This document shows, piece after piece, positions 39,001-52,759 of a stretch of DNA of 64,000 nucleotides (position 1 is its first letter; every line of letters begins with the position of its first letter). This DNA is from Rotaria macrura (lineage: Eukaryota; Rotifera; Eurotatoria; Philodinida; Philodinidae). Location: contig OENT01000579.1 in the NCBI GenBank assembly GCA_900239685.1, positions 31,762 through 95,761 of the forward strand, written 5' to 3'. Below the pieces are notes generated by a model. The model did not search any database, was not told the origin of the DNA, and saw only the letters and a program-made list of their open reading frames with translations. The position numbers and the translations under genes were made by a program.

Positions 39001-42000
39001 AGCACCGGTTTCAATAACTTCTTCATCTTCAAGCATGTCAACAAGATAAAAAATTGCTACACCAAATACTGATGGAAATGTTCCTTGAGCTTGACAAAGT
39101 TGTATACTTGTATCAACAATTCGATCATCATCAATATATCCTAAGAGAAAAATAAATGTTTAATTTCAGAAATCTAGGCAAAAAAACACTTCGTCCAACC
39201 TTCTTCTTCTTCATCTCTTGTATGATGAAGAAGTGGTTCAAATGATGCAGCTCGTAACATTGAAACGATTGACATGGAAAAATTTTCTCTTGCTACACGT
39301 TTACTTATTTCTTCAACCATTAATGCAGAATGTATCAATTCTTGTTGATGTTTTTTTCTTGTTTTACTAGTTGTAACAACAGTTCGCTAAACATTCATTT
39401 CCTTGACTTAGTTTTTTTTTTCAAAAGGCAAACACTCAGATTAACCTACCACTTCTTCTTGATTGATAGCAACTTGTTGAACAAGTGTTTTAACATGTGG
39501 CATCCACGGTGGATCGACTGTTTGTAGATTGGCTATGCCAAGTGTTGGCGATGGCAAAACAAATTCAATACTCGGTGGAAGAATCTACATAGAATCCATG
39601 ACATTTGTTGTTTCCAATTTTCTTTTTGTTTTTTATTCATACTTTCATCATTGAATTTGCACTATTTTCTAATCGTATCCAAAATTGATGACGAAAACGC
39701 CATAAAATTTGAAATTTTAATATTGAATTGTATCGAATCAATGCCGAGGAATTTTCCATTTCGGTACGAATCAAATTATCTACTAAATAATTAGCACGGG
39801 CAGCAATGAGAATAACGATTGTAGCTAGACAAACTAGAATAAGATGAAAATTCATATATATTCAAATTAATTTACCAGCACACGATGATAATTCTTCATC
39901 AACATTAAGTAATAATTCCCAGGATAGTGGAAGAATTTGAGCATAATGTTCATCGTCTAGTAAAACCGATGATTTACAAAGTATCATTAATGGAATTTGC
40001 ATCAACGATCCAACCTAGAGACGACAGTTCAACGAAAGAGAACAGTTTGTTAGCATAACATAAAAAGAAAAATAGCAATCAAACATGTTTCTGAAGATAA
40101 GTTGAAATAGTATCAAAATGTGTATTTATTTCTTTGTTAATGTTAACATCACTCGCTTGTTCACCAAATAAACATGCTGAAAACTAGGAAATCAATTTTT
40201 TAGTTTATTTTAATGTTGTTTCGATGATAATAAAAAACAAGAAAATATTACTCGTTGTGTTTTATTTCCTAATTTACTGGTACATTTAGAATTCTCTTGT
40301 ATTGAAGATGAACGAGAACAGACTGATGATAATTGATACATATTCAATAATGCACGAAGAAGATTTTTACAACTTTTCGTTTGTTTTTCATAACAATCTG
40401 ATAAACACTTTATTCGATGATCACATGTTAAATTAATATTATTAAACATTCTTATGATAACTTTTATCCACGGAAATGGTTGCGTATTAATCATACTATC
40501 AAATTTTTTAAGTTCCAATTCATCTTCAGTAGCATTTGAATCTTCGTTTGTTGTTTCCATAGTTGAGCAGTCAGTATTATTTTGATGAACATCTGCATCA
40601 TTTGAATAATTTGACACGTGACTACGGCGTCGTGTTCGAATAGAAGAACGATTCGTAGCTAAACAATCAGTACAAAGCAAATAAAAATGAATGCAAATCT
40701 CGAAATCAAAGTATTCTACTAGTAATTAATGCGATTTGGTTGTATAGTGATTTTGTTTCAATCACTAAATCACTACTAATGATCAAATTATACGATGCTA
40801 ATATGTAGCAAAATGAGCACAACATAGCTCTACAACATATTGTCTACAAATTCTAATGATGCTTCACAACAGTAGTTTAGTGATTATCCTAAAATCATAC
40901 GAAGTCTTCTTCTGACTTGGCATAACTATTGAAATTCTTATACGGATTTATACTTGACACTCGTTGACTAGGATTCCTTTTTTTTTGAAAAATTCATGTG
41001 ACGAAATGAAATAATAACACTATATTAATTCTGACGATTAATTTAGGAGCACCTTGTCTGAAGAACATCTATTTTCAACTAATCAACTTTTCAAAACCAG
41101 TACAAATTCTTCTTAAAACATGCTGACTTCAATATTGTGGTCGTCACAAGATACAATGTCATGTTATAGACATGGTATAACTTCAATAATTTCACCAAAT
41201 TTCTATAGATACACAAGTCCTTGAAGGATTTGAGTTCGATCACTTCCTCATATCCTACGGTAAAAAACTAAATAAGCACAATAGTGACATGGAGAATGGT
41301 CATTCAACAAAAATTAATCTTTATCAATGTGCAACTTGTATTCCTGCACGAAATATACATAACTTGCATTAAAACAAATTCAATTAGTAAGTAGATTCAG
41401 ATTGAATCTAATATTGATTCGAAACTATGCTTACCTCTGCCGAGTTCTTTCATTCGAATTGGTGGTTTCGATAATTTAGAACTATTGCGTCGTACTAGCT
41501 TTGATTTCATCATGCCACTAGCTATACTTCTTCGTTTATTGATGTTAAACAACACTAAAAAGTAAAGAATAAACAGTGAACTTGAATGAATCTTTTCTAC
41601 AACAACTAAGTGTTTTAATGTTGATCATTGGTTTCAACATCATCATCATCATCATCGTATGTCATATTCATAAGTGAATGATTACTTTCATTGGAATCAT
41701 CATCTCTATGGATAGCAAAACTAATATGTCGTTCGTGAACTAATGGATTCATATTTATTATTGTCGCTGATAGCAGCTGCGGTGAAACTATGAAAATATT
41801 CAAAATAATTTTTTTTTTCGAATACTTTTTTCAAGTTCACATCCGTACTTGTTTGTTGTTCGCTTGATACAGAAAGTGTACTTCTATTCGATAGTTGTGA
41901 AACAACACTATCCATGCGTCGACGATCGAGTACACGTTTATCTGTGACTAATGTTGATGTATCGATAAAACTTTGCGAATTATTAGTTCGTTGTTGTCGA

Positions 42001-45000
42001 TTATTAACTCCTCCTGCCAGAAGTGTTGAAAGTTTTGGTAATGTTTCATATGTTTCACGTAAAAATGCTGTAATTTCATAGAGAAGTAAGCATACGATTA
42101 ATTTTAACGAATGCGGACAATCATGACCGGAAGCATTGACAATGCCTTAAAATGAATACGAAAAATATCGCTTTATTTTAGATAGACGATATAAATACAA
42201 CCAATCGAACCTTCATTATAATAATCTTCAAATATTTCATCACTATTCCACAATTTTCTTAATGAATTTTGCTGCTGTTGTTGCTGTTCAATCTTCAGTA
42301 TAGCTTCGAGTTGTGATGAAAGAGCCTTTTGATACATAACAAAAAAAAGGAAATCTTATTGATTTTTTTTCTTATTTTCTTAGTGTTCAAAATAGTTTAC
42401 ATCACCCCACATGTAGAACATTCTAGCTGCTGCAGCTTGATAGATTCTATTTAATTTTAAATTTACACTACCATTCGTCCGACCCGTACAAGTCTCATAT
42501 GGACGGCATGAATTTATATTCGTACGCATCCATGCAGGCCATTGTCCTATAGAGCAGCAATGAACAAAATGCGCACATTCAATAAGAAATGCTGCTTTAG
42601 CAATAACCGGTGCATCCTAAATGGTGGAAATTCATATTTTCAAAGCAATTAGGAAAATAACTGAAACAAACCAAAAAAAGTAAACTGTTAAGAAATTGTG
42701 GATCGGGTAGTGAACCCGGTGGACAAGATTCTATGAGACAATTCAAACGTAATAATCCTGTACGAACAAGCATTAAATCAACAAATAAACTTTCATCTTG
42801 ATGTTCATATGAACTACGATCGTCAACTCCTGTAAATGATCCACTGAATTGCCGTGCGCCTTCAAAAATAATAATTTAAAAGACAATACCGTATAATTTG
42901 TCTTCATTTACTTTTTGATGTGCTATGAGTCGTTGATTGTTCTTCTATACCTGGTAGTATTGGTAATTGTTGATCAATATTTTCGTTACCATCATCGGAT
43001 AATTCATGATTAAAAGCAATCTTTCAATAGACAGCAAAAGGTTATGAACATAAGGACAAAAGAATCCAAACTTACTTTTATTCTACTATCATTTGATCGA
43101 ACATATTGTTCTTTTATTGTTTGTCGAAACAATTTCAGTTTTTTTTCTGGATCAATTAATGATGAAAATATTGCTGAACGAAATATTCCTCCATGATGTT
43201 CTTTTATATATATTAGAAAAGCTCGACATTCACTATATAGAGTTATATTTTCTGGAGTGAGTAAATATTTTTCCATCTTATTTAAACGTGTAACCAATGG
43301 TTTAAATATAAGATTCAATATAAATCCATCGATACCTTTTGGTCCTGTACCAAGATGTGTATTACTAAAATTATTTGAATATGTTTGACGCACATGTACA
43401 TCCGGTTTTGTTGAAACTGTAGAAGAACAGGAAATTGAAATCGAAAATAAACACACTGATACAATTCTTACTATACGGTGCATAATGAGCAAGTCCTATA
43501 TTTGATTCCACACAATAACTACATAAAGCATGTAATATATCAAGTATATGAATTAGATCAACATTGTGAACAAAGTTTAGAAAACATCTAATACAGAATA
43601 ATAATATGTTGATTTTCGTCAAAAGAAAAATTAATTGAATACTTTTCAAATCGATGTTGATGGAGTAGACGAAGTTTGTTTAGTAACAAACGGGCTTTAC
43701 TACGTAGTTGATCGATAAAAAAACAGCTACCACGTTGTTGACAGTTCGAACAACCCAAACGCTTAAGTACTCTAACGAAAAATAAAAAGATATAATGAAT
43801 TTCTATGTTTGTCTTATGTTAACTGTTCGATTGTTAATCAGTCGTAATTGAAATAATACAACGAGAACTAAAAAGTAACCAATTGAATTTATCACAGAAT
43901 CCCAATCTGTTCGAAATACAAGACAAAGTTCACCCTCAACTATCATCTTTTACACAATGAATTGTTTCTAACTGAATTGCTTTAGAAATTGAAAACTTCA
44001 GATATATACGTATGTTGCATATCTGCATTAGAACGTGATCGAGTTTCCTTCTCTTCGATTTATAGAGATGAGTAATATCAGATGATGACTACGAATGATT
44101 TTCTATGAATAAAAAGAAAGACAATACAGTTTGTCTCAAACTTAATGCTCAACTGACTAGAAAAGTAGGCTGTTAAGTATATTCCTATGCGCAGTGAATC
44201 GAATATGTCAACATAAAAGATTGTATGTATATATATATATGTCTATGATTGATCTTAGAAATAAATAAATAATCACGATGTACAGGGTTCTTGCTACAAA
44301 CGGCACACCCATCCGAGTTTCTCACTTTCTCTAGTGACTTATGCGGTTGGCTTGAAATTTTGAGAGCTAACAGACCTCCACTAGCAGATGAAATTTTGCT
44401 TCAAAAACCAGTTCTCAAAATTCGGCTTCAGATCCTAATAGGAATCGTACCTCGAAAATATAGCACGCAGTTTCTTTCCTATCTTAGAATTCAGGATAGT
44501 GTCCTATACAATTGAAACTTTATCTACAAACGCTTGATCTGAAATTAGGTTCATGGTTACTCTTCGACGGAATTCATCAATGTAGAGAATATGAACCCTA
44601 AGCTGTTTCGAAAGAACTGATGAGAACATTGTATTTCCTTGCTCGTGACTCGAAGAAAGAACTGGACTATTTTGTTACTGATTATCATAGTTACATATAT
44701 ACTTTATGGTGTGAAAACTATTAAAGAAAACAAAAAAAGCTTTCAACATTCGTTGTATTCAGACGGATTGGTTTCGCAAATACTAGCAGCAATTATCTTT
44801 ACTGCACTATAATGTAAGCGAATGTCTATTGAATACTCATCCGTTGTATAAGTTGCTGCGAAGTCCTAAAATGTCCGAAATTGTTTCAATGAAATGAATC
44901 TAGAATTTTCATAGGGAAGCCCACAGAAACCTATGTTGACGTGCATACATGGGTGTAACATTTTGTAGTGTTACAAAATCATAGAAATGAATGTCACATA

Positions 45001-48000
45001 TATGAGCATTCCGCTAGTCTCTTTCATGCTATGACTTAAATAAGAATTTATAATTATGAACTTCCTATGAGTTGCAGTCCTCAATCTGGATCTTCTATTT
45101 TATTATATTCATGCTAAAAAAATGAAATACCTCTCTGTTGTTAACAAATATATCAAGCGATGCTCATTTAGTACAGCAGATATTATTCTAAGGATTATCT
45201 TCTACTAAGCATGTCAATTGTCTGAAATTTGATGTTGAATTATGATTACGAACATATTACATGCACTATTTTATGCAAATGCATTTATAGCAATGAAAAA
45301 TATTTCAGTTTTAATTACCATAGATATAGTTACACATGGCTAAATGAGTGGGTTATAAACGTCTCTCAGAAAAAACGAACCATGCCGGGAAAATCACAGG
45401 AATCGTAAGGTACGCTAACGAATACTCTCATAGTGAAAGACATTCTTAATCAATCATATAATTATTAGCTAATATCAGGACTGAATGATACAAACAGCTG
45501 AGTTCAGTCTAGATCGGATGTTTCTTTGACTCAATAATTCTCGAATTCGACTACCAAAACATAATTCTAAGTTGATCGATTTGTTCTTTTTTTTTATTCA
45601 TTTTCTACCTTAGTATAATATCGATAGCTAGTTGAAACTTTTCATTTTCTATTGCATCGATTTGTTTTAGACATTCTTCGATATGTTCGTTTGCTGCAGT
45701 ATCAGTGGTTGTCGTTGGATGATTTTCATTATTGGACAAATGTTTTTTATACGCTTCATCCTCGGATGACGATATAACAGCCAAACCAAATATAACATCA
45801 AGAATATTCATAACTAATTCACAAACTTTCAAATGATACTCTTTGCATATAACAGCATGTATGCCAGCTAAAATAACGCCAAAATTAATCGTGCCATTTC
45901 GATTAATGTATCCATAGGCACCTTGTGCTTCTTCCACATCTTCAAGAAATTTATAGCCTATATCCGAATCACTAACACTGTATGTTTTCATTGCACTTAA
46001 ATTTGTAATCGGTGTTTCTGCAGATGTTTTTCTTACATTGCTACCTAGATCAGTAGATTGATGAGTAGTATCTTTATTACTGAGTGTTGAAGTTCTAAAC
46101 GATAGCAAAGTTGAATCCATATGATGAAAACGAATACTTTGTGATGATGACAATGATAAACGTATGTTGTTACGACTGTCAGTATTAGCTAAATCTAAAT
46201 GTTCAATATCAACTTCGTCAATGTAATGAATTTTACTAGAATAAAAATTCGAAACATAAATTTCTGATATGTAGAAAGAAAAAGATGAAAAACAAAATAG
46301 CTCCCTTACTTTCTAATCCATAATTGCTTTTCTCTTTTAAATATCAAAACAAGAATAGAAGAAAAACTGCAAGATAAAAGCAAATTAAAATAAAATGACA
46401 TCGTACCTTAATTTCTTATAAAAATCTTTATATTTTTCATTGAAATTTTTACTGGGTGAATATTTGTCAAACAAATTTTGAAATGGTATATTCAATAATT
46501 TACTTGACTGCTTCGTTGAATTCGATGCTGTTGTAGTCATGCATTGTTGTTCGATTATACCGTATGTTATTTGTTCATTCAGATAATCATTTTTTAAATA
46601 TTTATAGTAATTAGATTCATCTAGGATATTAACTTGTGGCAATGAAAGAGTTTTACAATGAAGAATAGTTTTTGGTAATGTGCCAGTTTTTAAAGCATTC
46701 GATAAAATTTCATCAGATATATTAATCATGCGTTTGTGCAAATATTCGAGACACCATAAGTAACCATCTGTTAACCATGATGGACTAAATAATGTTCGGA
46801 TAATTCCAATATCAAAATGACTTGCTAATAAAAGAACTTCTGATGTATGTGCTTTAGATAATGAGTGAGAATCAGACGCACAAGAAAATGAAATATTAGG
46901 TGATTGGTGAGAAAATGGAACATGTGAAGAAATACATGGTGTTGAAACCGACGTTGACATACCGTGGACAGTATTAGATATATCAATAACTAAAAATGAA
47001 CATATACAAATCAGAAATGATTTTTTTAAAAATCAGTCGTAGTCGAATTCGTTTAATTTTTATCCTTTTTGGCTTACGGGGAAAGTACTCGAAAAGTTCA
47101 ATTCGATTTTAATTCATTCGTACAGCATGAAAGAGCTGACGAATTCGATTTCTTTACTCGCTGTAAATGAACATCAAATGAGAATATGGATAGGAATGTT
47201 TCTTAACGGTACACTGAATAAATCTAAGACAATTGCACTGTTTTTACTTTTTTGATTGCTATGTAAGTAAATCGAAAAAAATCCAACATAGAATAAAATA
47301 ATTTTATACCGAAACATGACGTATTTTAATAGATTATCTTGAACAAAGATAGATTCTTTATATTTTCGAATCAATTACCTATTCATCAAGAGCTTTAATC
47401 GTTTCACTAAAACTATGTTTGTCCATAATTTTTTATTCTAATAAATATTATATCATATATATTTCTCAAGAGAATTCATTTTCTATTGATTAGTTTAATC
47501 TGTCGTCTCTACGTATGATAAATCATTTTTTCTTTCGTTTAAGACAAGTCGTTCGACTGTAGTTGAACAGTTATCATTCTTCGATGATTGATTCTTAGCT
47601 CGGGTTTTTCATAGTTTTGTATCGTCTAAATAGAATCGATTGAATAAGACTTAAATCAATCAAGAAGAAGTTTTACGCTTCGATTATCTCTCTCATAATC
47701 ACAACAGGATGAAATAGTTAATCTTTATTTGAATACATAACGAGAACATTATCCTTCATACTATATTGAAACTAATGAATACGTGAACGATCATCAATAA
47801 TCATTGGTAGTAGACATTCGTTGTTAATGAACTGTTTATTTTCAAGAGTAGTATTGTTTCATATTCTGAAAAACAGCAAAGTGGACTTTGCTTATAGGAT
47901 ATAATTGAATCAGGATGATTTTGTGAACGAGAACATTATCTCGGAAAAATTTTTCGTCCATATTTTTGTGTGTTAGCATTGTATATTAAGTGTAACAGAG

Positions 48001-50092
48001 AAATTCTAAGTTTTTTTTCACGCACTCGTAAGTGTTCAACATCTCGATGATGAGTAGAGCAGACGATGACAGAATGTTACTCTATCTCTTAATGTAAATA
48101 CTTGTTACGAACAATATTTTTCTTTCGCTAGAACAAGACGATTCTTCTTATGTCAATTTCAGAATCAAGGTTATTGTGTATTTGAATCCTTCATTAAACA
48201 TAGTACGGATTGAAAAAGGTGACAAAATCATCATTCGAGAGTTATGAAAGAATGCCTCTGGTTTACTCAAAATAATGAGACATGAGATGACATTATGTCA
48301 TTTCTAATGGGTTGAGTGGCAACATACGGATGAAACTATCGGATTTCTTTTCTAGATGTATTTGATGATATGGAAATTTAACGTACGAGAAGTTTCTTAT
48401 TGATCAATGCCATGTCATGAGACATAATTCTTTGTCAAGTTCGACTACAAACAAATGCTTAATTTTGAAGTATAAAAACCATTTCATTACTTATTGCTAA
48501 CTCATCGTTCAAACTTGTCTAGAAAAGCTCTGATCAATCATTGTTTCAGACCCCCCCCCCCCTCCCCCACTCGAATTCTACAAAGAATCCGTCTTAGATT
48601 AGACACAAACATCTATGTAGGATGATTTCATTAAAAGTAAACATATCAACCTTGTGTAGTTTGTGGTGATATTGTTAATCGACTTGAATCGGACACTGAA
48701 CAAATCGAATTCATATGTACAAGTGGTGCTCGTATTTTTGAATCATCGATTGCTACTTCATCAATCGGAAGATCAGCTACAGACTGATTAGTCGTGGTTG
48801 TAGCATTCGAATCCAAAATTTTCAACGTATCGACTTCCCGTCTTGCTGTTGTGTTTATTTTGCACGGGGTACAACTTTTATGAATTGCTTTTGTATGATT
48901 CATCGACGTTTTCATAGATGGTTCGTTGGTGAAATCACACGTGATTTGTTTTTCGGAGAGTGATTTTTCTCTTGAAGATTCCATGAAAACAGATAAATGT
49001 GGATGTTGAATATTATTATTGTCTGAAGTTCTTTGTTCTTGTTTATCATTTCGTAGTACAATAGGTTTAATAAAAGAATGAAATATGCGTACATTTGGTT
49101 GATGATATTCAAATAATGGTTGCCAAATAAGGCGCATACCTTCAGCAAGATCAGCATTAGATAAAAACTCTCTCTCATTATTCTGTAAATACGTATGAAT
49201 ATATGGAATAAATAAATAAATGAATAATTGCATTGTATTTAGTGGCAATGCATGATCATTGGTTTCATTCGAATATAGTATGAGATGATGTAACGTATGA
49301 AAAAGACGAATTTCTATCGGATTTAATGAACGATTTATTGCCGTTGATGAGCGACGAGATAAATGTGATTGATTTAGTAGATGTTCAGTTGAAATCATCG
49401 TGGGATTAAGAGTCATAGGTAATGGATGACTAAGTGGAACTTGAAGTTGTGTTGAAATCGTTGGAGAACGAGATATTGATGAAGCAACAAGTAATGATGA
49501 ATGGCTCGTAGGAAATGATAGATGCTGTTGCTGAAGTGAACTAAGATTATGTTCAATTACTGATGAACATGCATGAATTACATGTGGAAATGCCTGAGGT
49601 TGGAATAAGAACAGATAATTCAATATAAAAAAAACCACGACGAAAAGCATACTGCTTTTATCAACAGCCATCTTGGAATACTTGCTATGGCATCGGTGAG
49701 GCATGGTGATAAACCATGTAAAATATTTTGAACGAGTACTCGATCAAAAATCTATACAAACCATAGAACAGAAATATATTCTTTTTTTCATCGAACCTCT
49801 ATGAGTATTATATTTACAATAGCCGATGCTTCAGTTAAGTTACCAAATTTTTGCTTAAGAAATGGACTAGAAATTTATTCGATGTTGTTTTTTTAATATT
49901 TCTTCAATAGACTAAAAATTAAAGAAAAGATGCTTACCTGGTTTGCCTCCATAAAAATATTTGTATTGGGATAGGGATGGGATCATCATAATCCGATGCT
50001 GAATCATATTTCGGTAATGTATCACGAAAGGGCGAGGAAATATTTTCGAAATTTCTATCTAAGTTGGTTGTTGGTAAACTTCTTTTCGGCAT
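26291..50092 (-). CDS. UNC80: UNC80, scaffold subunit of the NALCN sodium-leak channel complex
   Basis: 38 exons and 3252 aa (human about 3258). Exons: 49938-50092, 49797-49866, 49653-49751, 48651-49593, 46407-46989, 45609-46235, 43643-43771, 43472-43587, 43076-43416, 42912-43020, 42672-42859, 42401-42616, 42211-42325, 41826-42145, 41686-41776, 41435-41554, 40252-40658, 40085-40183, 39876-40014, 39643-39833, 39450-39584, 39200-39386, 38997-39140, 38184-38284, 37345-38126, 35024-35215, 34188-34660, 32923-33226, 32441-32852, 32285-32380, 32079-32231, 30172-30783, 29947-30103, 29031-29330, 28724-28816, 28420-28670, 28275-28306, 26291-26567. Diagnostic blocks: N-terminal PIPIQIFLWRQT; LILKFQILWRFRHQFW-like core; QEALDFFGVTDSKRDRYYLVD; TYVRDFYFFRRNV; SLDFCYADDD; ELLDAKSHIRLVDIAH; TPIYVMLRPF; C-terminal DDESKV against vertebrate DESHV. 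UNC80 links UNC79 to NALCN and sets resting excitability. Exons 15-16 (41435-41776) are the least certain. The gene is intact. Confidence 0.95.
26568..28274 (-). other. last large UNC80 intron with a GA microsatellite
   Basis: 1.7 kb between the 32 nt microexon and the last exon. Holds a perfect (GA)n run at about 27064-27091 and otherwise AT-rich sequence; the 76-codon plus-strand frame at 27831 has no recognisable features. Confidence 0.7.
27061..27091. repeat. (GA)n microsatellite
   Basis: About 14 perfect AG dinucleotides following ATAGATAG, inside an UNC80 intron. Confidence 0.95.
28275..28306 (-). other. UNC80: UNC80 32 nt microexon
   Basis: Bounded by CTCAG and GTAAGA, it encodes KVFRRTFRPI plus two bases. 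It is the only sequence I found that joins the phase-0 end of exon 36 to the phase-2 start of exon 38 and keeps the C-terminal frame ending in DESKV. Without it the last exon cannot be read in frame from the upstream donor. Confidence 0.7.
30784..32078 (-). other. UNC80 intron, 1.3 kb
   Basis: Separates the exon ending LLAVN from the exon starting HQPNLEAL. Short frames at 31234 and 31526 are AT-rich chance ORFs. Nothing else seen. Confidence 0.7.
33227..34187 (-). other. UNC80 intron, 0.96 kb
   Basis: GT-AG intron within the conserved VCVAV/VAYAPDS segment. No ORF or repeat noted. Confidence 0.7.
35216..37344 (-). other. UNC80 intron, 2.1 kb
   Basis: Splits the conserved Trp codon of HKYNW-IKLIAC (phase 2). 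A 63-codon plus-strand frame at 36785 shows no family features. I see nothing functional. Confidence 0.7.
43772..45608 (-). other. UNC80 intron, 1.8 kb, with repeat-like segment
   Basis: The stretch 44286-44515 is less AT-rich than its surroundings and holds a 74-codon frame on the plus strand. It looks like a fragment of dispersed repeat, but I recognise no domain and see no termini. Confidence 0.5.
46990..48650 (-). other. UNC80 intron, 1.7 kb, with poly-C tract
   Basis: Lies between the large exon 4 and exon 5. Contains a C12-T-C5 run at 48551-48568, striking in such AT-rich DNA. No ORF of interest. Confidence 0.7.
48551..48568. repeat. poly-C tract
   Basis: Twelve C, one T, five C on the plus strand. 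On the transcribed strand of UNC80 it is poly-G. It may be an assembly-sensitive site. Confidence 0.9.
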
Positions 50093-50983
50093 TTGAAACA
50101 AACAATCTAAATGCACATAAAAATAAAATCATCTTCAATGTATATTTCAAAAGTATAATTATAGTAACAAAACAATAATTAAAGAAAAGCCGATTAAGAT
50201 TCACTGTTGATCTGCTTACTAATAATATGAATTTGATATGGAGCAATATCGTTTTACATTAATTGATAAACCGTATTTCATCGTGACTTGTAATACTAAA
50301 ACTGAAAATCATCAACTTACTATTTTCTGTTTCAACGATTGAAATAATTCTAAACAATACTTGAGAGGTTACAGAAAAAGAAATATAGAAACAATCTTCA
50401 AGTACCTTGCTGCCTATGTTATATCTAACAAAGGAACTTATCTAGATATCTTTTCCTTTAGAAAAATACCAATGTGCAGTATGCAAGATGTAATAACCAA
50501 TGAACATTCTTGAAAGACTTCCTGTTTACAGATTGTGTTTCATCGGATATGAAGTTTTTCGCATCAATAATTTCTTAATTTCCATTCTATGTCGAACTTA
50601 CATATTTACTATTTTGAATTCGGAACTGCCTATATAAATACAAGGTCTAACCTGACTAATTTACATAGAACATATGAGATATATTCTATAAATTAGAAAA
50701 AAACTTCACGATATAAAAGATCTACATTTTTGTGAAATGCTCTCTAAAAATTCTGATATCTACATAGAATATGTATAGTCTATTAAAATCTACAGTAATC
50801 ATTGACTATTGAATTAAAATAATCTCGCTCAGTGGAAGTACTCCGTCTACAATCGAAACATATTAACATGATCAGTACTCAAAAACAAACGAGTAAACTA
50901 ATCTTAAACCGCTCAAAGTTATTCTTTTTATCCATCTGAAAAATAAGAATCTAATAGTAAGAAAAGAAAAAGAAGAGGCAATC

Positions 50984-51022
<39 letters not shown>

Positions 51023-52759
51023 TATATATATATATATCTATATATATTGATTTTATTTAGATCCATCTACGTAGTTTTCATGATGAACGAGAAATATGAT
51101 TTATTGAATATGTCAGTTTTTTCCCTGTTCAAAGGAAGACGAAGTCATGTCGTGTTAGAAATGATGATATGCTAAAAGAGAAAGTATTCAACATTTTCTA
51201 CATATCGAATTACCATCGTAGCCGACACTTTTTATAAGACATCAAAATATGACTAAACATTCCTTTTTTTTTGTCAATTATACATGAAAAGTTTTAACAT
51301 AAACTTGCCTATGTATGATATAACCATAATGATCTTAATAGGTATATAGTCTGAGATGAAATGCTATCATAATCATTATTGAATGATTTACATTTAAATA
51401 TCGAAAAACAAACGCTAGGATTTCGTATCAATAAACTAAACTTATTTATGTGTTATATTAATACGATTGAATTAAACAGACACTAAAAATAGATGATTTC
51501 CATTAACGAATAAATTCAATTCATGATTAGAATTAATTTAATTATTTGAAAAAACACTACTCATTGAAGTTTCCTGAAGATATATGTCGACTTTTCTAAT
51601 TAATATTAATAAAACATTTTATTTTAGTTTATATTGTCTAATGAAAAGTGAATAATATCACTTGTCAGATTTCATGATGAATTAATACAACCAAATTTAT
51701 AGTGCCATTGACAAGTATTTAAATCTATCTACTGATATTGATGACAATATTTTATCATGCAGTATTTATTTTAATAGATTTGTGTTCGATATGTGAAGTA
51801 CATCTTATTTGATTGAAGCATTTTTTTCTTGTCTCTCCTATTCATGTAAGTAACTTTCTTATAGATGTTTTTTAGCAATTCTTTGAAAAAAATTATCCAA
51901 AACAATACAGTTATTATCTCCTTTGTAAAAATATGAAATAGTTATTCATATTTATCCAAGAAACAGTATTATCAATAAAAAGCAACAACGTGAATTTTGT
52001 TTGTGTAAATCATAGTGTATTAGATATTTGTAACCAACTAACATTTCATAGAAAAACTTATTTGAAAATTTTCATTAATAGAAAAAAAAGGAAAGAAAAA
52101 AACTATTCAAAACGAATGCAAATAAAATGGAATGTGAATAGAATTCAGATCGACAATATAAACAGTTACAACACGTATGATGATGAGAAAAAAAACAAAA
52201 TCTTGAAAACAAACAATCTCAGATAGAGATATACATGCATCACATCTATCTTTTGTATTCTCGAATATGGAATCGTCTATAGTTATCAAAGAAAGTCGAT
52301 AGTTTCATGAAAACAAGAAAGAACTAAATGATGCTGTTCTATGATGAATTTCTCCTTGTATCAAAATAATTGGATAATCAGTTGTCTTTTTCAAGTCCTA
52401 CTAAATGTATGCATTAATCTATCTTTAAAAGAAACATCTTCTACTTTTTCTTGTGATATTTCTATTAGATTAATGAAATGTATTTTTACCATAGACTGTT
52501 CTACTCTGGATTTATCTTCCGAAATGTCGCATCACTATTTTCTACTGTTCAGAATAATACTGTAAGACAAATGTTGAAACTCGATACGGTATCATTTACG
52601 AAAAAACAAAAGTACACACATTTCTAATCAACTCATAGCTCGATAAAGGTTAGAAAAACGAAATAGACATAATCGAATATGAGATTACTTTTTTCAAGAT
52701 GATTCAAGATAAAATACAATATTCACATGTAAAAAATGTTTCCGCTATTAGTAATATGT
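50093..52759. other. intergenic region upstream of UNC80
   Basis: 2.7 kb between UNC80 and the tetraspanin, both on the minus strand. Contains a long TA microsatellite (about 50986-51048) and otherwise AT-rich sequence; UNC80 promoter and 5' UTR are expected near 50.1-50.5 kb and the tetraspanin 3' UTR near 52.7 kb. Frames at 51990 and 52341 look like chance ORFs. Confidence 0.6.
50986..51048. repeat. (TA)n microsatellite
   Basis: About 60 bp of nearly pure TA with a few interruptions (AAG, TCT). Confidence 0.95.

Noticed and set aside
44291..44515. Gene within the UNC80 intron
   Set aside because: 74 codons, no domain, no splice partners; more likely repeat debris.
48646..49704. A separate 352-codon gene starting with a hydrophobic leader
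   Set aside because: The first 35 or so codons are an out-of-frame reading of UNC80 exon 3 and its intron; the rest is UNC80 exon 4.
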